The notes beneath the pieces were generated by a model, which had not been told where the DNA came from, did not search any database, and worked only from the letters and a program-made list of their open reading frames with translations. A stretch of 5,247 nt of DNA from an uncultured Erysipelotrichales bacterium (GTDB lineage: Bacteria; Bacillota_I; Bacilli_A; Erysipelotrichales; Coprobacillaceae): contig CAJUJC010000037.1 of assembly GCA_910586805.1 (NCBI GenBank), positions 12,581 through 17,827 of the forward strand, given 5' to 3'. This document shows positions 1 through 5,247 of the stretch, in pieces. Numbering within the stretch: position 1 is the stretch's first letter; the number at the start of each line of letters is the position of its first letter. A program made the translations under genes and the position numbers.

Positions 1-1770
1 AGCTAAAACAATCACTCTAGCACTATCCGCTAATAATTTGATTTTTTGTTTTCCAGTAACATTTTTAGCTAAATACATTCCAGTAACAGAATCATACAAA
101 TCGTAATGTTGATTACCTAAATCAATTTCCACATTCTTACTTTCCATATAAGGATTATAGTAAAGGTATGTTGGATACATATCATCTTGATAATAATCTG
201 TTTTATTACAATCCAATTTTAAAATACCTTCAACATTTGTTTCTTCAACCAATGCTCCTAAGAAGCCAGTGTAGAACCCTCCATATAACCCAAAATTTGT
301 TGTATTTCTTCCAGCCATCCAGCCTCCTGTTGCATTTTGTTTAGCATCACCTGTTGCGTAAAAATTTTGTCCTTTATCATTTTTTCTAAGTGATTCATAT
401 GCCAAAACACTTTCTTCTAGTTTCCCTTTAAATTCACCATCTGTTTGATGTTCTTCACTCCATTCACTAGGTAAAAAATATTTTGAAGCATTTGCAATAT
501 TGACAGACCATTTACCTGCCATTTTTGCATAACTTGGATCATATTTAGCAGCAGGTAGAATTGATGTTAATGGATAAATAGAATTAAAGAAGTATGAATA
601 ACCATTATTAGGCTCACCTGTCATTCCATAAACATCTATTCCATCTTGTGAATAATTGACACTCCCCCAATTTCTAACAGAACTGCTAGAAGTTGTTGTA
701 ATCCAATTCCAAAACTTTGAAATATCATAATCTGTTCCTACTTCAGCATTCATCATTGCTGCTAAATACACTGCATCAATGAGCATATTTTCATAATATG
801 GATTAGACTGTAAATCTTGTAAATAATCCATACATTCCTTAGCATAATTTAAATACTCTTCATCACCAAATATCTTATAGGCATAATAAAGAATGCTTGC
901 TGTCCCTGCTGCAGCATCAGGTTGTCTCCATCCAGGTTCAACAGCTTGCATATTTTCAAAATCAAAACATTGTATATCAAACAATCCTTTACCAGTTGTT
1001 GCATTTCTTTCCTTTAACACTTTAACCATGTCAACCATTTTATTAGCAATTGATTTTTGTATCTTCTTCACTTCATCAGGTTGCCACTCAGGATTTAATT
1101 CGGATAATCTAAAGAAGTTTTGATTAGCAATCAACAAATACCAAAAATCTCCATATGCATTTGAAACATTTGTATTTTGTAATTTACTATCAGAACCATT
1201 AGGCACATTAGTAACCACTCCATCTTTATCCCAATAATATTTTAATTCATTATCTAGATATGTTTCAATGGAAACACCATTTTCAATCGTACTTTTACCT
1301 TTTAATTGGTCTGGTAATTCTTTATTCATATCAATACCTAATAAAGAAGCAGCAATCAAAGCACTTGTTACAGATATTGATTCTTGATCATCTTCTCCTT
1401 CATGTATTTTTCCATTAATTTCTCTATCAATAATTGGTCTATTTTCTCCATAAAATGCTGGAATCATATAACCACCATATTTATCATCACGATAAATCGT
1501 TGAGAATTTTCTATTATCTTTCACAGAAAATTCTGTTTTTTCATCAAAGTTTGTAGCAGTATGATCAAATACAAAATCTATTAACTCCTCTCCTCTTTTT
1601 GCCCAATCAATGAGTTTATAATTACTTGGTAAATTAGGCATTTTTTCTACTGTAGCAATACTTCGCTGTTTAAGATTTCTACCAGTTATTTCACTGGCAT
1701 AAACTCCATTTAATTGACTTAATACCATAAAACATGATAAAAATCCTAATAATAATTTTTTCATCCTCAT
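1..1770 (-). CDS. Exported protein of unassigned family, probable glycan-active enzyme; C-terminus cut off by window edge
   Basis: An uninterrupted minus-strand frame of 590 codons, open at the left edge, so the C-terminus is missing. I chose the ATG at 1768-1770 because AAGGAG (1776-1781) lies 5 bases upstream; the ATG at 1762-1764 is the alternative. Residues 1-25 form a Sec signal peptide: two basic residues among the first five, a hydrophobic core, and a type I cleavage site after Val-Tyr-Ala25. The mature part is rich in Trp, Tyr, Phe and Asn. Visible motifs are D208-F-W-Y, E278-P-G-W-R-Q-P-D-A-A-A-G289, R-N-W368-G, Y471-A-T-G-D-A, P533-T-Y-L-Y-Y-N-P-Y541 and D557-L-Y-D560, the last inside a beta-rich tail. 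Mostly helical segments followed by beta structure recall alpha/alpha-barrel glycosidases or polysaccharide lyases, but I recognise no named family and assign no catalytic residues. Divergence from a LacI-type regulator supports a carbohydrate role by inference. Arginine is mostly AGA. The reading frame is certain; the function is not. Confidence 0.85.
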   Translation of the reverse strand, partial: MRMKKLLLGFLSCFMVLSQLNGVYASEITGRNLKQRSIATVEKMPNLPSNYKLIDWAKRGEELIDFVFDHTATNFDEKTEFSVKDNRKFSTIYRDDKYGGYMIPAFYGENRPIIDREINGKIHEGEDDQESISVTSALIAASLLGIDMNKELPDQLKGKSTIENGVSIETYLDNELKYYWDKDGVVTNVPNGSDSKLQNTNVSNAYGDFWYLLIANQNFFRLSELNPEWQPDEVKKIQKSIANKMVDMVKVLKERNATTGKGLFDIQCFDFENMQAVEPGWRQPDAAAGTASILYYAYKIFGDEEYLNYAKECMDYLQDLQSNPYYENMLIDAVYLAAMMNAEVGTDYDISKFWNWITTTSSSSVRNWGSVNYSQDGIDVYGMTGEPNNGYSYFFNSIYPLTSILPAAKYDPSYAKMAGKWSVNIANASKYFLPSEWSEEHQTDGEFKGKLEESVLAYESLRKNDKGQNFYATGDAKQNATGGWMAGRNTTNFGLYGGFYTGFLGALVEETNVEGILKLDCNKTDYYQDDMYPTYLYYNPYMESKNVEIDLGNQHYDLYDSVTGMYLAKNVTGKQKIKLLADSARVIVLA

Positions 1771-1797
1771 TCTCACTCCTTTTTTCTTTCTATTAAA

Positions 1798-1826
1798 ATT
1801 ATCATATAAATATATATAAAAGGAAA
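1798..1826 (-). promoter_or_regulatory. Candidate promoter of the exported-protein gene
   Basis: On the minus strand, GATAAT (1798-1803, one mismatch to the -10 consensus) lies 17 bases downstream of TTTCCT (1821-1826), a poor -35. Transcription would start near 1791, giving a leader of about 20 bases that includes the AAGGAG site. The surrounding TA-rich run offers other possible -10 hexamers, so this placement is tentative. Confidence 0.35.
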
Positions 1827-1835
1827 TGCTCATTT
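1824..1835. promoter_or_regulatory. Candidate operator palindrome (AAATG-CT-CATTT)
   Basis: Two perfect 5-base arms flank a CT centre, and there is one further outer matching pair after a mismatch (G1822/C1837). The site overlaps the candidate -35 of the exported-protein gene and lies about 80 bases upstream of the LacI-type start codon. An even, short palindrome is the usual operator shape for LacI/GalR proteins, although most have a CG centre. Assignment to the neighbouring regulator is inference. Confidence 0.35.
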
Positions 1836-1867
1836 ACTTGAATAATTCCTTTTTTTACTTGAATAAT
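1833..1867. repeat. Exact 14-bp direct repeat, 21-bp period, between divergent genes
   Basis: TTTACTTGAATAAT occurs at 1833-1846 and again at 1854-1867, identical and in the same orientation, with a 7-base spacer. The 21-bp period is two helical turns, so both copies face the same side of the DNA. The second copy ends 21 bases before the lacI-type extended -10, occupying the place where a -35 and activator site would be; the first copy overlaps the right arm of the palindrome. The position and phasing suggest a protein-binding site. The identity of the binding protein is unknown. Confidence 0.6.
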
Positions 1868-1888
1868 ATTTTTGTTTGTCGAACTTTG

Positions 1889-1897
1889 TGATATAAT
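1889..1897 (+). promoter_or_regulatory. Extended -10 promoter of the LacI-type regulator gene
   Basis: TGATATAAT contains a perfect TATAAT (1892-1897) preceded by the TG of an extended -10. No good -35 exists at 16-18 bases (TTTTTG at 1869-1874 is the nearest), consistent with an extended -10 promoter or one helped by an activator bound at the direct repeat just upstream. Transcription would start near 1904, leaving a leader of only about 15 bases that just includes the ribosome binding site AGAGG (1906-1910). Confidence 0.6.
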
Positions 1898-1918
1898 TTA
1901 AAAAAAGAGGATACTATC

Positions 1919-2923
1919 ATGAAAAATATAACTATGAAAGATATTGCAGAGCAATTAAATATATCATTAAATGCTGTCTCAATTGCACTCAATGACAAGG
2001 AAGGTGTTTCAAAAGAACTAAGAATGAAAATTCTTGAAACAGCAGTCAATATGAACTACCCCTTGAAGAAATTAAATGTTAAAGCTACACTCAAAAATAA
2101 AACTTTACTTGTTATGATTGAGGATAAGAAAAAAAACGATACATATTATTATTTAGATATACTTAATCATATTGAAAAGGAGGCTAGTCTTTTTGGTTAT
2201 CGTATTTTGACGGATTTCTACAGTTTTCATGATTTTCAAGTTTCTAAAGAAATCAGTGAACATCATATTGCTGGTGTTATTATACTTGGAAAAATCAATC
2301 AAGATATTATGTCTATATTAAAATTATATATCAATGAAATTGTTTGTATTAATCATTCTATCCCATATATGAATATTGATTGTATTATATCTAATGAATT
2401 TTTAGGTGGTTATTTGAGTTGTGAATATTTAATCAATAAGGGTTATAAAAATGTAGGATTTATTGGTGAGATAGAAAAATCTAAAAACTTTAAACAACGC
2501 TTTCAAGGATATAGACAATGTATGATTAATTATTTTCATCCTAAAAAGTCTGATTTTATTTGTCTTACAAAAGGTATAGAAAAAGCAGTTTTAAATGATG
2601 ATTATCGTTATATTCAAATGATGTTACTCACATATAGACAAATGCCTGATGCTTTTGTTTGTGTTAATGATAGAAATGCTTCTATTGTCATTAAAGCATT
2701 ACAATATAATGGATATAAGATACCTCAAGACATTAAAATTATTGGTTATGATAATATGGAATTTTGTACGAACACAACACCTACACTTTCTAGCGTAGAG
2801 ATAAGTAGAAAAGAAATTGCTAAAAAAGCTATTCGTAGAATTCATGAAATGATTCATGAAGAAACAATCCCTGAAACAATTATGTTATCTCCTCAAATTA
2901 TTGAACGAGACTCAACAAAATAA
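1919..2923 (+). CDS. LacI/GalR-family transcriptional regulator
   Basis: A 334-residue DNA-binding regulator of the usual family length. Residues 5-48 are the LacI helix-turn-helix: T-M-K-D-I-A, then N18-A-V-S-I-A-L-N-D, V30-S, and I38-L..A42 to N46-Y-P. Residues about 62-330 are the periplasmic-binding-protein-like effector domain, ending in the family signatures I-P-Q-D-I-K-I-I-G-Y-D-N-M, T-P-T-L-S-S-V and I-I-E-R-D-S-T near the C-terminus. The start is fixed by AGAGG (1906-1910) 8 bases before the ATG. The hinge stretch (about 48-61, P-L-K-K-L-N-V-K-A-T-L-K-N) lacks the usual N-x-x-A-x-x-L pattern. The recognition helix reads N-A-V-S-I-A-L instead of the common S-T-V-S-R-A-L. The gene is divergent from the exported-protein gene across 148 bp, so local control of that gene and of itself is likely. 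The effector, probably a sugar, cannot be read from the sequence. Confidence 0.93.
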   Translation: MKNITMKDIAEQLNISLNAVSIALNDKEGVSKELRMKILETAVNMNYPLKKLNVKATLKNKTLLVMIEDKKKNDTYYYLDILNHIEKEASLFGYRILTDFYSFHDFQVSKEISEHHIAGVIILGKINQDIMSILKLYINEIVCINHSIPYMNIDCIISNEFLGGYLSCEYLINKGYKNVGFIGEIEKSKNFKQRFQGYRQCMINYFHPKKSDFICLTKGIEKAVLNDDYRYIQMMLLTYRQMPDAFVCVNDRNASIVIKALQYNGYKIPQDIKIIGYDNMEFCTNTTPTLSSVEISRKEIAKKAIRRIHEMIHEETIPETIMLSPQIIERDSTK

Positions 2924-2967
2924 TGATTTTATATAAAGACATATAATTATATGCATGTTTTACAACT

Positions 2968-3006
2968 ACCAATATATTCTATCTTTTAAGAATTATTGGT
3001 TTTTTT
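2968..3006 (+). terminator. Intrinsic terminator of the LacI-type regulator gene
   Basis: A hairpin with a 7-bp outer stem (2968-2974 with 2994-3000, ACCAATA/TATTGGT), one bulged T, five further pairs (2976-2980 with 2989-2993) and an 8-base loop. The T at 3000 continues into six more Ts. It lies 44 bases after the stop codon. There is no T run on the other side, so it serves the plus strand only. Confidence 0.85.
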
Positions 3007-3061
3007 ATTACTAATCAATTATCACTACATTCACTTTCATTTAATGTATGATCTTATAAAC

Positions 3062-3094
3062 AAAAAAGAGTAACTTATTAAAAATACGTTACTC
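3062..3094 (-). terminator. Intrinsic terminator of the AraC-GyrI regulator gene
   Basis: GAGTAAC (3068-3074) pairs with GTTACTC (3088-3094). After one mismatch come four more pairs (3076-3079 with 3083-3086) and a 3-base loop. Six As at 3062-3067 become the T tract on the minus strand. On the plus strand no T run follows directly, so this ends the leftward gene, about 88 bases past its stop codon. Confidence 0.85.
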
Positions 3095-3182
3095 ATAATC
3101 TACTCATCTTTTTAAATTCACTAGCTTTAATGATAAGATATATTTTTTACTTCCACAAGTTTTGAATAAAATTTATAATCAT

Positions 3183-4046
3183 TTACTGTTTTTTCTCTAC
3201 TGGTATCCAAATCTCACAAAAACAATTAGGGGAACTATTTTCTAAATACAGTTCAAAATCAGTATTATCTAACATGTTATATTCAGAACTTGGCAAAAAT
3301 TCCTTAAAAATTCTATTCCATGTTTCCCCAATACACCCACTATCTTTTCCAATACATTTGAATACTGCCCAAAGAGTTGGAGTAACATCCCAAATACAAT
3401 ACCCCTCTGGAATACTTCCACCTACATAAACCATACCTATACCATAATTAAAATGTGTTTCTTCTTTTGAAACTGGAGCACAAACCCCATATATATCATG
3501 ATTTTTTGTATTTCTTTTCAGTACATCAAATGTACCATCTTCACTACATTGCTCCCAAAAATCTGATATTTCACTATTCCCTTCTTCTGAAATAGATTCA
3601 TTACGAAACGATTTCGCCTTTACTAACAATTGAAACTCTTTTTTTTCTACAATTTTGTAATCCATAAATATACCACCTTCCACTGTAATTTTTATAACAA
3701 GGCGATTAAAAGATTGAAGTTTTGTTCCTGGATATCTTGCCATACTAGGTGTAACTCCATGAAACCTTGTAAATGCTTTTGCAAAACTTTCTGGTGATTC
3801 ATAACCATACTTATATGCAATATCAATCACTTTTTTATTAGACATAACTAATTCTTGCCCTGCCATTGAAAGTTTTCTATTACGCATATACTCATTCGCT
3901 GTTATACCAGTAATCATGCTAAACAATCTATGAAAATGATAATTTGACATATATAGTTGTTTTGCAACATCTTCATAGCTAATTTTTTCGAGCAAGTGCT
4001 CTTCCATATATTCGACTGCTTTTTGTATACTTTGAATACCATCCAT
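3183..4046 (-). CDS. AraC/MarA-type transcriptional regulator with C-terminal GyrI-like effector-binding domain
   Basis: A 287-residue predicted cytoplasmic regulator. Residues about 8-106 hold the two AraC-type helix-turn-helix motifs: the first around 24-45 (Y-E-D-V-A-K-Q-L, H-F-H-R-L-F), the second around 72-95 (V-I-D-I-A-Y-K-Y-G-Y, E-S-F-A-K-A-F-T-R-F), followed by the family signature G97-V-T-P-S. Residues about 128-285 match the GyrI-like (AraC effector-binding) domain in layout and ending (E-I-W-I-P-V). Proteins with this order, such as Rob and BmrR-related sensors, often respond to small hydrophobic molecules or drugs; the ligand here is unknown. The start is the ATG at 4046. An upstream in-frame GTG at 4055 would overlap the ribosome binding site and is rejected. 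The gene has its own candidate promoter and terminator and converges on the LacI-type gene, so it appears monocistronic. A possible internal start at 3665 lies exactly between the two domains. Confidence 0.92.
   Translation of the reverse strand: MDGIQSIQKAVEYMEEHLLEKISYEDVAKQLYMSNYHFHRLFSMITGITANEYMRNRKLSMAGQELVMSNKKVIDIAYKYGYESPESFAKAFTRFHGVTPSMARYPGTKLQSFNRLVIKITVEGGIFMDYKIVEKKEFQLLVKAKSFRNESISEEGNSEISDFWEQCSEDGTFDVLKRNTKNHDIYGVCAPVSKEETHFNYGIGMVYVGGSIPEGYCIWDVTPTLWAVFKCIGKDSGCIGETWNRIFKEFLPSSEYNMLDNTDFELYLENSSPNCFCEIWIPVEKKQ
3663..3680 (-). promoter_or_regulatory. Possible internal translation start for a free GyrI-like domain
   Basis: Inside the AraC gene, AAGGTGG (3673-3679, one mismatch to AAGGAGG) lies 7 bases upstream of an in-frame ATG (3663-3665, Met128). 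Initiation there would give a 160-residue protein comprising just the GyrI-like domain, close to the length of stand-alone GyrI/SbmC proteins. The bases also encode Val-Glu-Gly-Gly, so the match may be coincidental. Confidence 0.35.
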
Positions 4047-4052
4047 CTCTCT

Positions 4053-4058
4053 CACCTC
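4053..4058 (-). promoter_or_regulatory. Ribosome binding site that sets the AraC-GyrI start
   Basis: GAGGTG on the minus strand is 6 bases upstream of the ATG at 4044-4046, which is good spacing. The alternative in-frame GTG (4053-4055) is part of this motif itself and so could not be served by it. This moves the start three codons downstream of the longest frame. Confidence 0.8.
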
Positions 4059-4066
4059 GCATTTAT

Positions 4067-4095
4067 AGTATATCTATTTCTTTTAAAATTGTCCT
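4067..4095 (-). promoter_or_regulatory. Candidate promoter of the AraC-GyrI gene
   Basis: On the minus strand, AGGACA (4090-4095, four of six to TTGACA) and TATACT (4067-4072, five of six to TATAAT) are separated by exactly 17 bases. Transcription would start near 4060, with a leader of about 14 bases just including GAGGTG. A lone TATAAT at 4146-4151 is a second possibility but has a weak -35. Confidence 0.5.
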
Positions 4096-4106
4096 ATCCA
4101 ACCTTG

Positions 4107-4133
4107 CTTACTTTTGTCTTTATAAAATGTAAG
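4107..4133. repeat. Imperfect inverted repeat upstream of the AraC-GyrI promoter
   Basis: CTTAC (4107-4111) is mirrored by GTAAG (4129-4133); after one T/T mismatch, TTT (4113-4115) is mirrored by AAA (4125-4127), leaving a 9-base centre. It ends 12 bases upstream of the candidate -35, where an activator or self-regulating protein could bind. In DNA this rich in A and T, a chance origin cannot be excluded. Confidence 0.3.
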
Positions 4134-4346
4134 TATTTATTCCAAATTATAATTCCTCTCACTATAACTTATCATTCTTTTCATTTTATTAAATACTAAC
4201 TAATGAACAATTTATCCTAATACATATAAAACCTATCATCATTATTCAAAATTCCATATCTCAACCTAACATAACAATAATTTCACATTTTTTAAATTAT
4301 AGTTTATATAAAATAAAGCCTCTACATATTTTCAATTTTTTATATT

Positions 4347-4369
4347 AAAAAGGAGTCCCGAAGAACTCC
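4347..4369 (-). terminator. Intrinsic terminator of the aldolase gene with a UUCG tetraloop
   Basis: On the minus strand, GGAGTTC pairs with GGACTCC (4363-4369 with 4352-4358; six Watson-Crick pairs and one G-U) around the loop UUCG closed by C-G, an exceptionally stable tetraloop. Five Ts follow (As at 4347-4351). It begins 10 bases after the aldolase stop codon, so it should separate this highly expressed gene from the AraC-GyrI gene downstream. Confidence 0.93.
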
Positions 4370-4379
4370 ATAAGAATCA

Positions 4380-5246
4380 TTAAGCTTTTCCGATACAACC
4401 AAATAATTCCATTTTTTCTTTAACACAAGTTTTAATAGCTTCTGCACCAGGAGCTAATAATTTACGAGGGTCAAATCCTTTACCTTCTAAATCTTTACCA
4501 GCTTCGATATATTTACGAGTAGCTTCTTGGAAGTATAATTGACATTCAGTATTAACGTTAATTTTAGAAACTCCTAATTCAATAGCTTTTTTAATCATAT
4601 CTGCTGGAATACCAGTTCCACCATGTAATACTAATGGTAAAGTTCCTGTTTCTTGTTGAATTGCATCTAATGCATCGAAATCTAATCCTGCCCAGTTATC
4701 TGGATATTTACCATGAATATTTCCGATACCTGCTGCTAAGAAATCAACACCTAAATCAGCAATCATTTTACATTCTTTAGGGTCTGCAACTTCTCCAGCA
4801 CCTACAACACCATCTTCTTCTCCACCAATTGAACCAACTTCTGCTTCAACTGATACACCTTTTGCATGGCATAATTCTACCATTTCTTTTGTTTTTTCAA
4901 TATTTTCTTCAATTCCATAATGAGAACCATCAAACATAATTGATGAGAACCCAGCTTCTAATGCAGCTTTAGCTCCATCATAGCTACCATGATCTAAATG
5001 TAATGCAACTGGTACAGTAATTCCTAATGAATCTACCATGGCACTAACCATTGCAGAAACTGTAGTAAATCCAGTCATATATTTAGCAGCTCCTTCAGAA
5101 ACCCCTAAGATAACTGGTGCTTTTAATTCTTCTGCAGTTAATAAAATTGATTTAGTCCATTCTAAGTTGTTGATATTAAATTGACCAACAGCATAGTGAC
5201 CTGCTTTTGCTTTATCAAGCATTTCTTTAGCTGAAACTAATCCCAT
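4380..5246 (-). CDS. fba: Class II fructose-1,6-bisphosphate aldolase
   Basis: This zinc-dependent cytoplasmic enzyme reversibly splits fructose 1,6-bisphosphate into dihydroxyacetone phosphate and glyceraldehyde 3-phosphate in glycolysis and gluconeogenesis. The 288-residue frame has the usual length and is complete. Visible signatures are Y18-A-V-G-Q-F-N-x-N-N-L-E-W near the N-terminus; H83-L-D85-H86-G with the catalytic Asp85 and zinc ligand His86; E134-A-E-V-G-S-I-G-G-E-E-D; G175-N-I-H178-G and L207-H208-G-G-T-G with zinc ligands His178 and His208; and N230-V-N-T-E for phosphate binding. The end F-G-C-I-G-K-A matches the C-terminal pattern of Firmicute Fba proteins. Tagatose-bisphosphate aldolases (GatY/KbaY) are close relatives, but the overall match is to Firmicute Fba. 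Both arginines are CGT, unlike the AGA-rich exported-protein gene, as expected for high expression. Its promoter and ribosome binding site lie outside the window. Confidence 0.97.
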   Translation of the reverse strand: MGLVSAKEMLDKAKAGHYAVGQFNINNLEWTKSILLTAEELKAPVILGVSEGAAKYMTGFTTVSAMVSAMVDSLGITVPVALHLDHGSYDGAKAALEAGFSSIMFDGSHYGIEENIEKTKEMVELCHAKGVSVEAEVGSIGGEEDGVVGAGEVADPKECKMIADLGVDFLAAGIGNIHGKYPDNWAGLDFDALDAIQQETGTLPLVLHGGTGIPADMIKKAIELGVSKINVNTECQLYFQEATRKYIEAGKDLEGKGFDPRKLLAPGAEAIKTCVKEKMELFGCIGKA

Positions 5247-5247
5247 A

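Larger units (their letters stand above)
4047..4346. other. AT-rich intergenic region between the aldolase and AraC-GyrI genes
   Basis: A 333-bp gap separates the aldolase stop codon from the AraC-GyrI start codon; its first 33 bases after the aldolase are the tail and terminator of that gene. The 4047-4133 part carries the ribosome binding site, candidate promoter and inverted repeat. In 4134-4346 I see only very AT-rich sequence: no tRNA, no riboswitch-like conserved fold, and no small frame with a ribosome binding site. The plus-strand frame crossing 3957-4199 has neither a ribosome binding site nor recognisable content. Confidence 0.7.

Noticed and set aside
893..1123. Plus-strand open frame of 76 codons inside the exported-protein gene
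   Set aside because: It lies antisense to a clear 590-codon coding frame, has no ribosome binding site and has no recognisable content.
1722..1770. Lipoprotein signal at Cys13 of the exported protein
   Set aside because: F-L-S-C does not fit the lipobox well and lies in the middle of the hydrophobic core; the type I site after Ala25 fits better.
1855..2049. Minus-strand open frame of 64 codons over the start of the LacI-type gene
   Set aside because: It is antisense to the helix-turn-helix coding region and lacks a ribosome binding site.
3026..3048. Inverted repeat TACATT / AATGTA between the two convergent terminators
   Set aside because: Six-base arms with an 11-base loop, no T tract and no promoter nearby; this is expected by chance in such AT-rich DNA.
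4047..4055. Upstream GTG start adding three residues to the AraC-GyrI protein
   Set aside because: The GTG is inside the GAGGTG ribosome binding site that correctly serves the ATG at 4046.
4144..4170. Inverted repeat AAATTATA / TATAACTT upstream of the AraC-GyrI gene
   Set aside because: The arms are almost only A and T, one pair mismatches and the loop is 11 bases; it cannot be told apart from background.
3957..4199. Plus-strand open frame of 80 codons with hydrophobic translation
   Set aside because: It overlaps the start of the AraC-GyrI gene in antisense; the hydrophobic content follows from T-rich sequence, and no ribosome binding site precedes it.

Overview
The window is AT-rich, non-coding stretches especially so, with TAA stop codons, strong AGGAGG-type ribosome binding sites and intrinsic terminators. 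This points to a low-GC Firmicute. The aldolase sequence and codon style would fit a gut Erysipelotrichales/Coprobacillaceae-type bacterium, but that placement is an inference and was not tested.

Layout from left to right: (1) A large minus-strand reading frame, 1-1770, runs off the left edge. It encodes at least 590 residues of an exported protein with a clear signal peptide and an aromatic-rich body resembling helical-barrel carbohydrate-active proteins; I cannot name its family. (2) A compact 148-bp divergent intergenic region (1771-1918) holds promoters for both sides, a short palindrome and an exact 14-bp direct repeat with 21-bp periodicity. (3) A complete LacI/GalR-type regulator (1919-2923, plus strand) has its own terminator. 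(4) Convergent to it is an AraC-type regulator fused to a GyrI-like effector-binding domain (start re-assigned to 4046, minus strand), also with its own terminator. (5) An AT-rich gap of about 330 bp follows, with a candidate promoter and an inverted repeat ahead of the AraC gene. (6) A full-length class II fructose-bisphosphate aldolase gene (4380-5246, minus strand) ends in a UUCG-loop terminator; the window stops one base upstream of its start codon.

How the parts work together: the exported protein and the divergent LacI-type regulator look like a local sugar- or glycan-responsive pair, with control sites packed between them. The AraC-GyrI gene appears to be a monocistronic small-molecule or drug-responsive regulator unrelated to its neighbours. 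The aldolase is a core glycolysis gene, separated from the regulator downstream by its terminator. I see no RNA genes, mobile elements or CRISPR array, and no convincing new multi-gene system. The most interesting items are the unassigned exported protein, the 21-bp-phased repeat, and a ribosome-binding site inside the AraC gene that could yield a free 160-residue GyrI-like protein.
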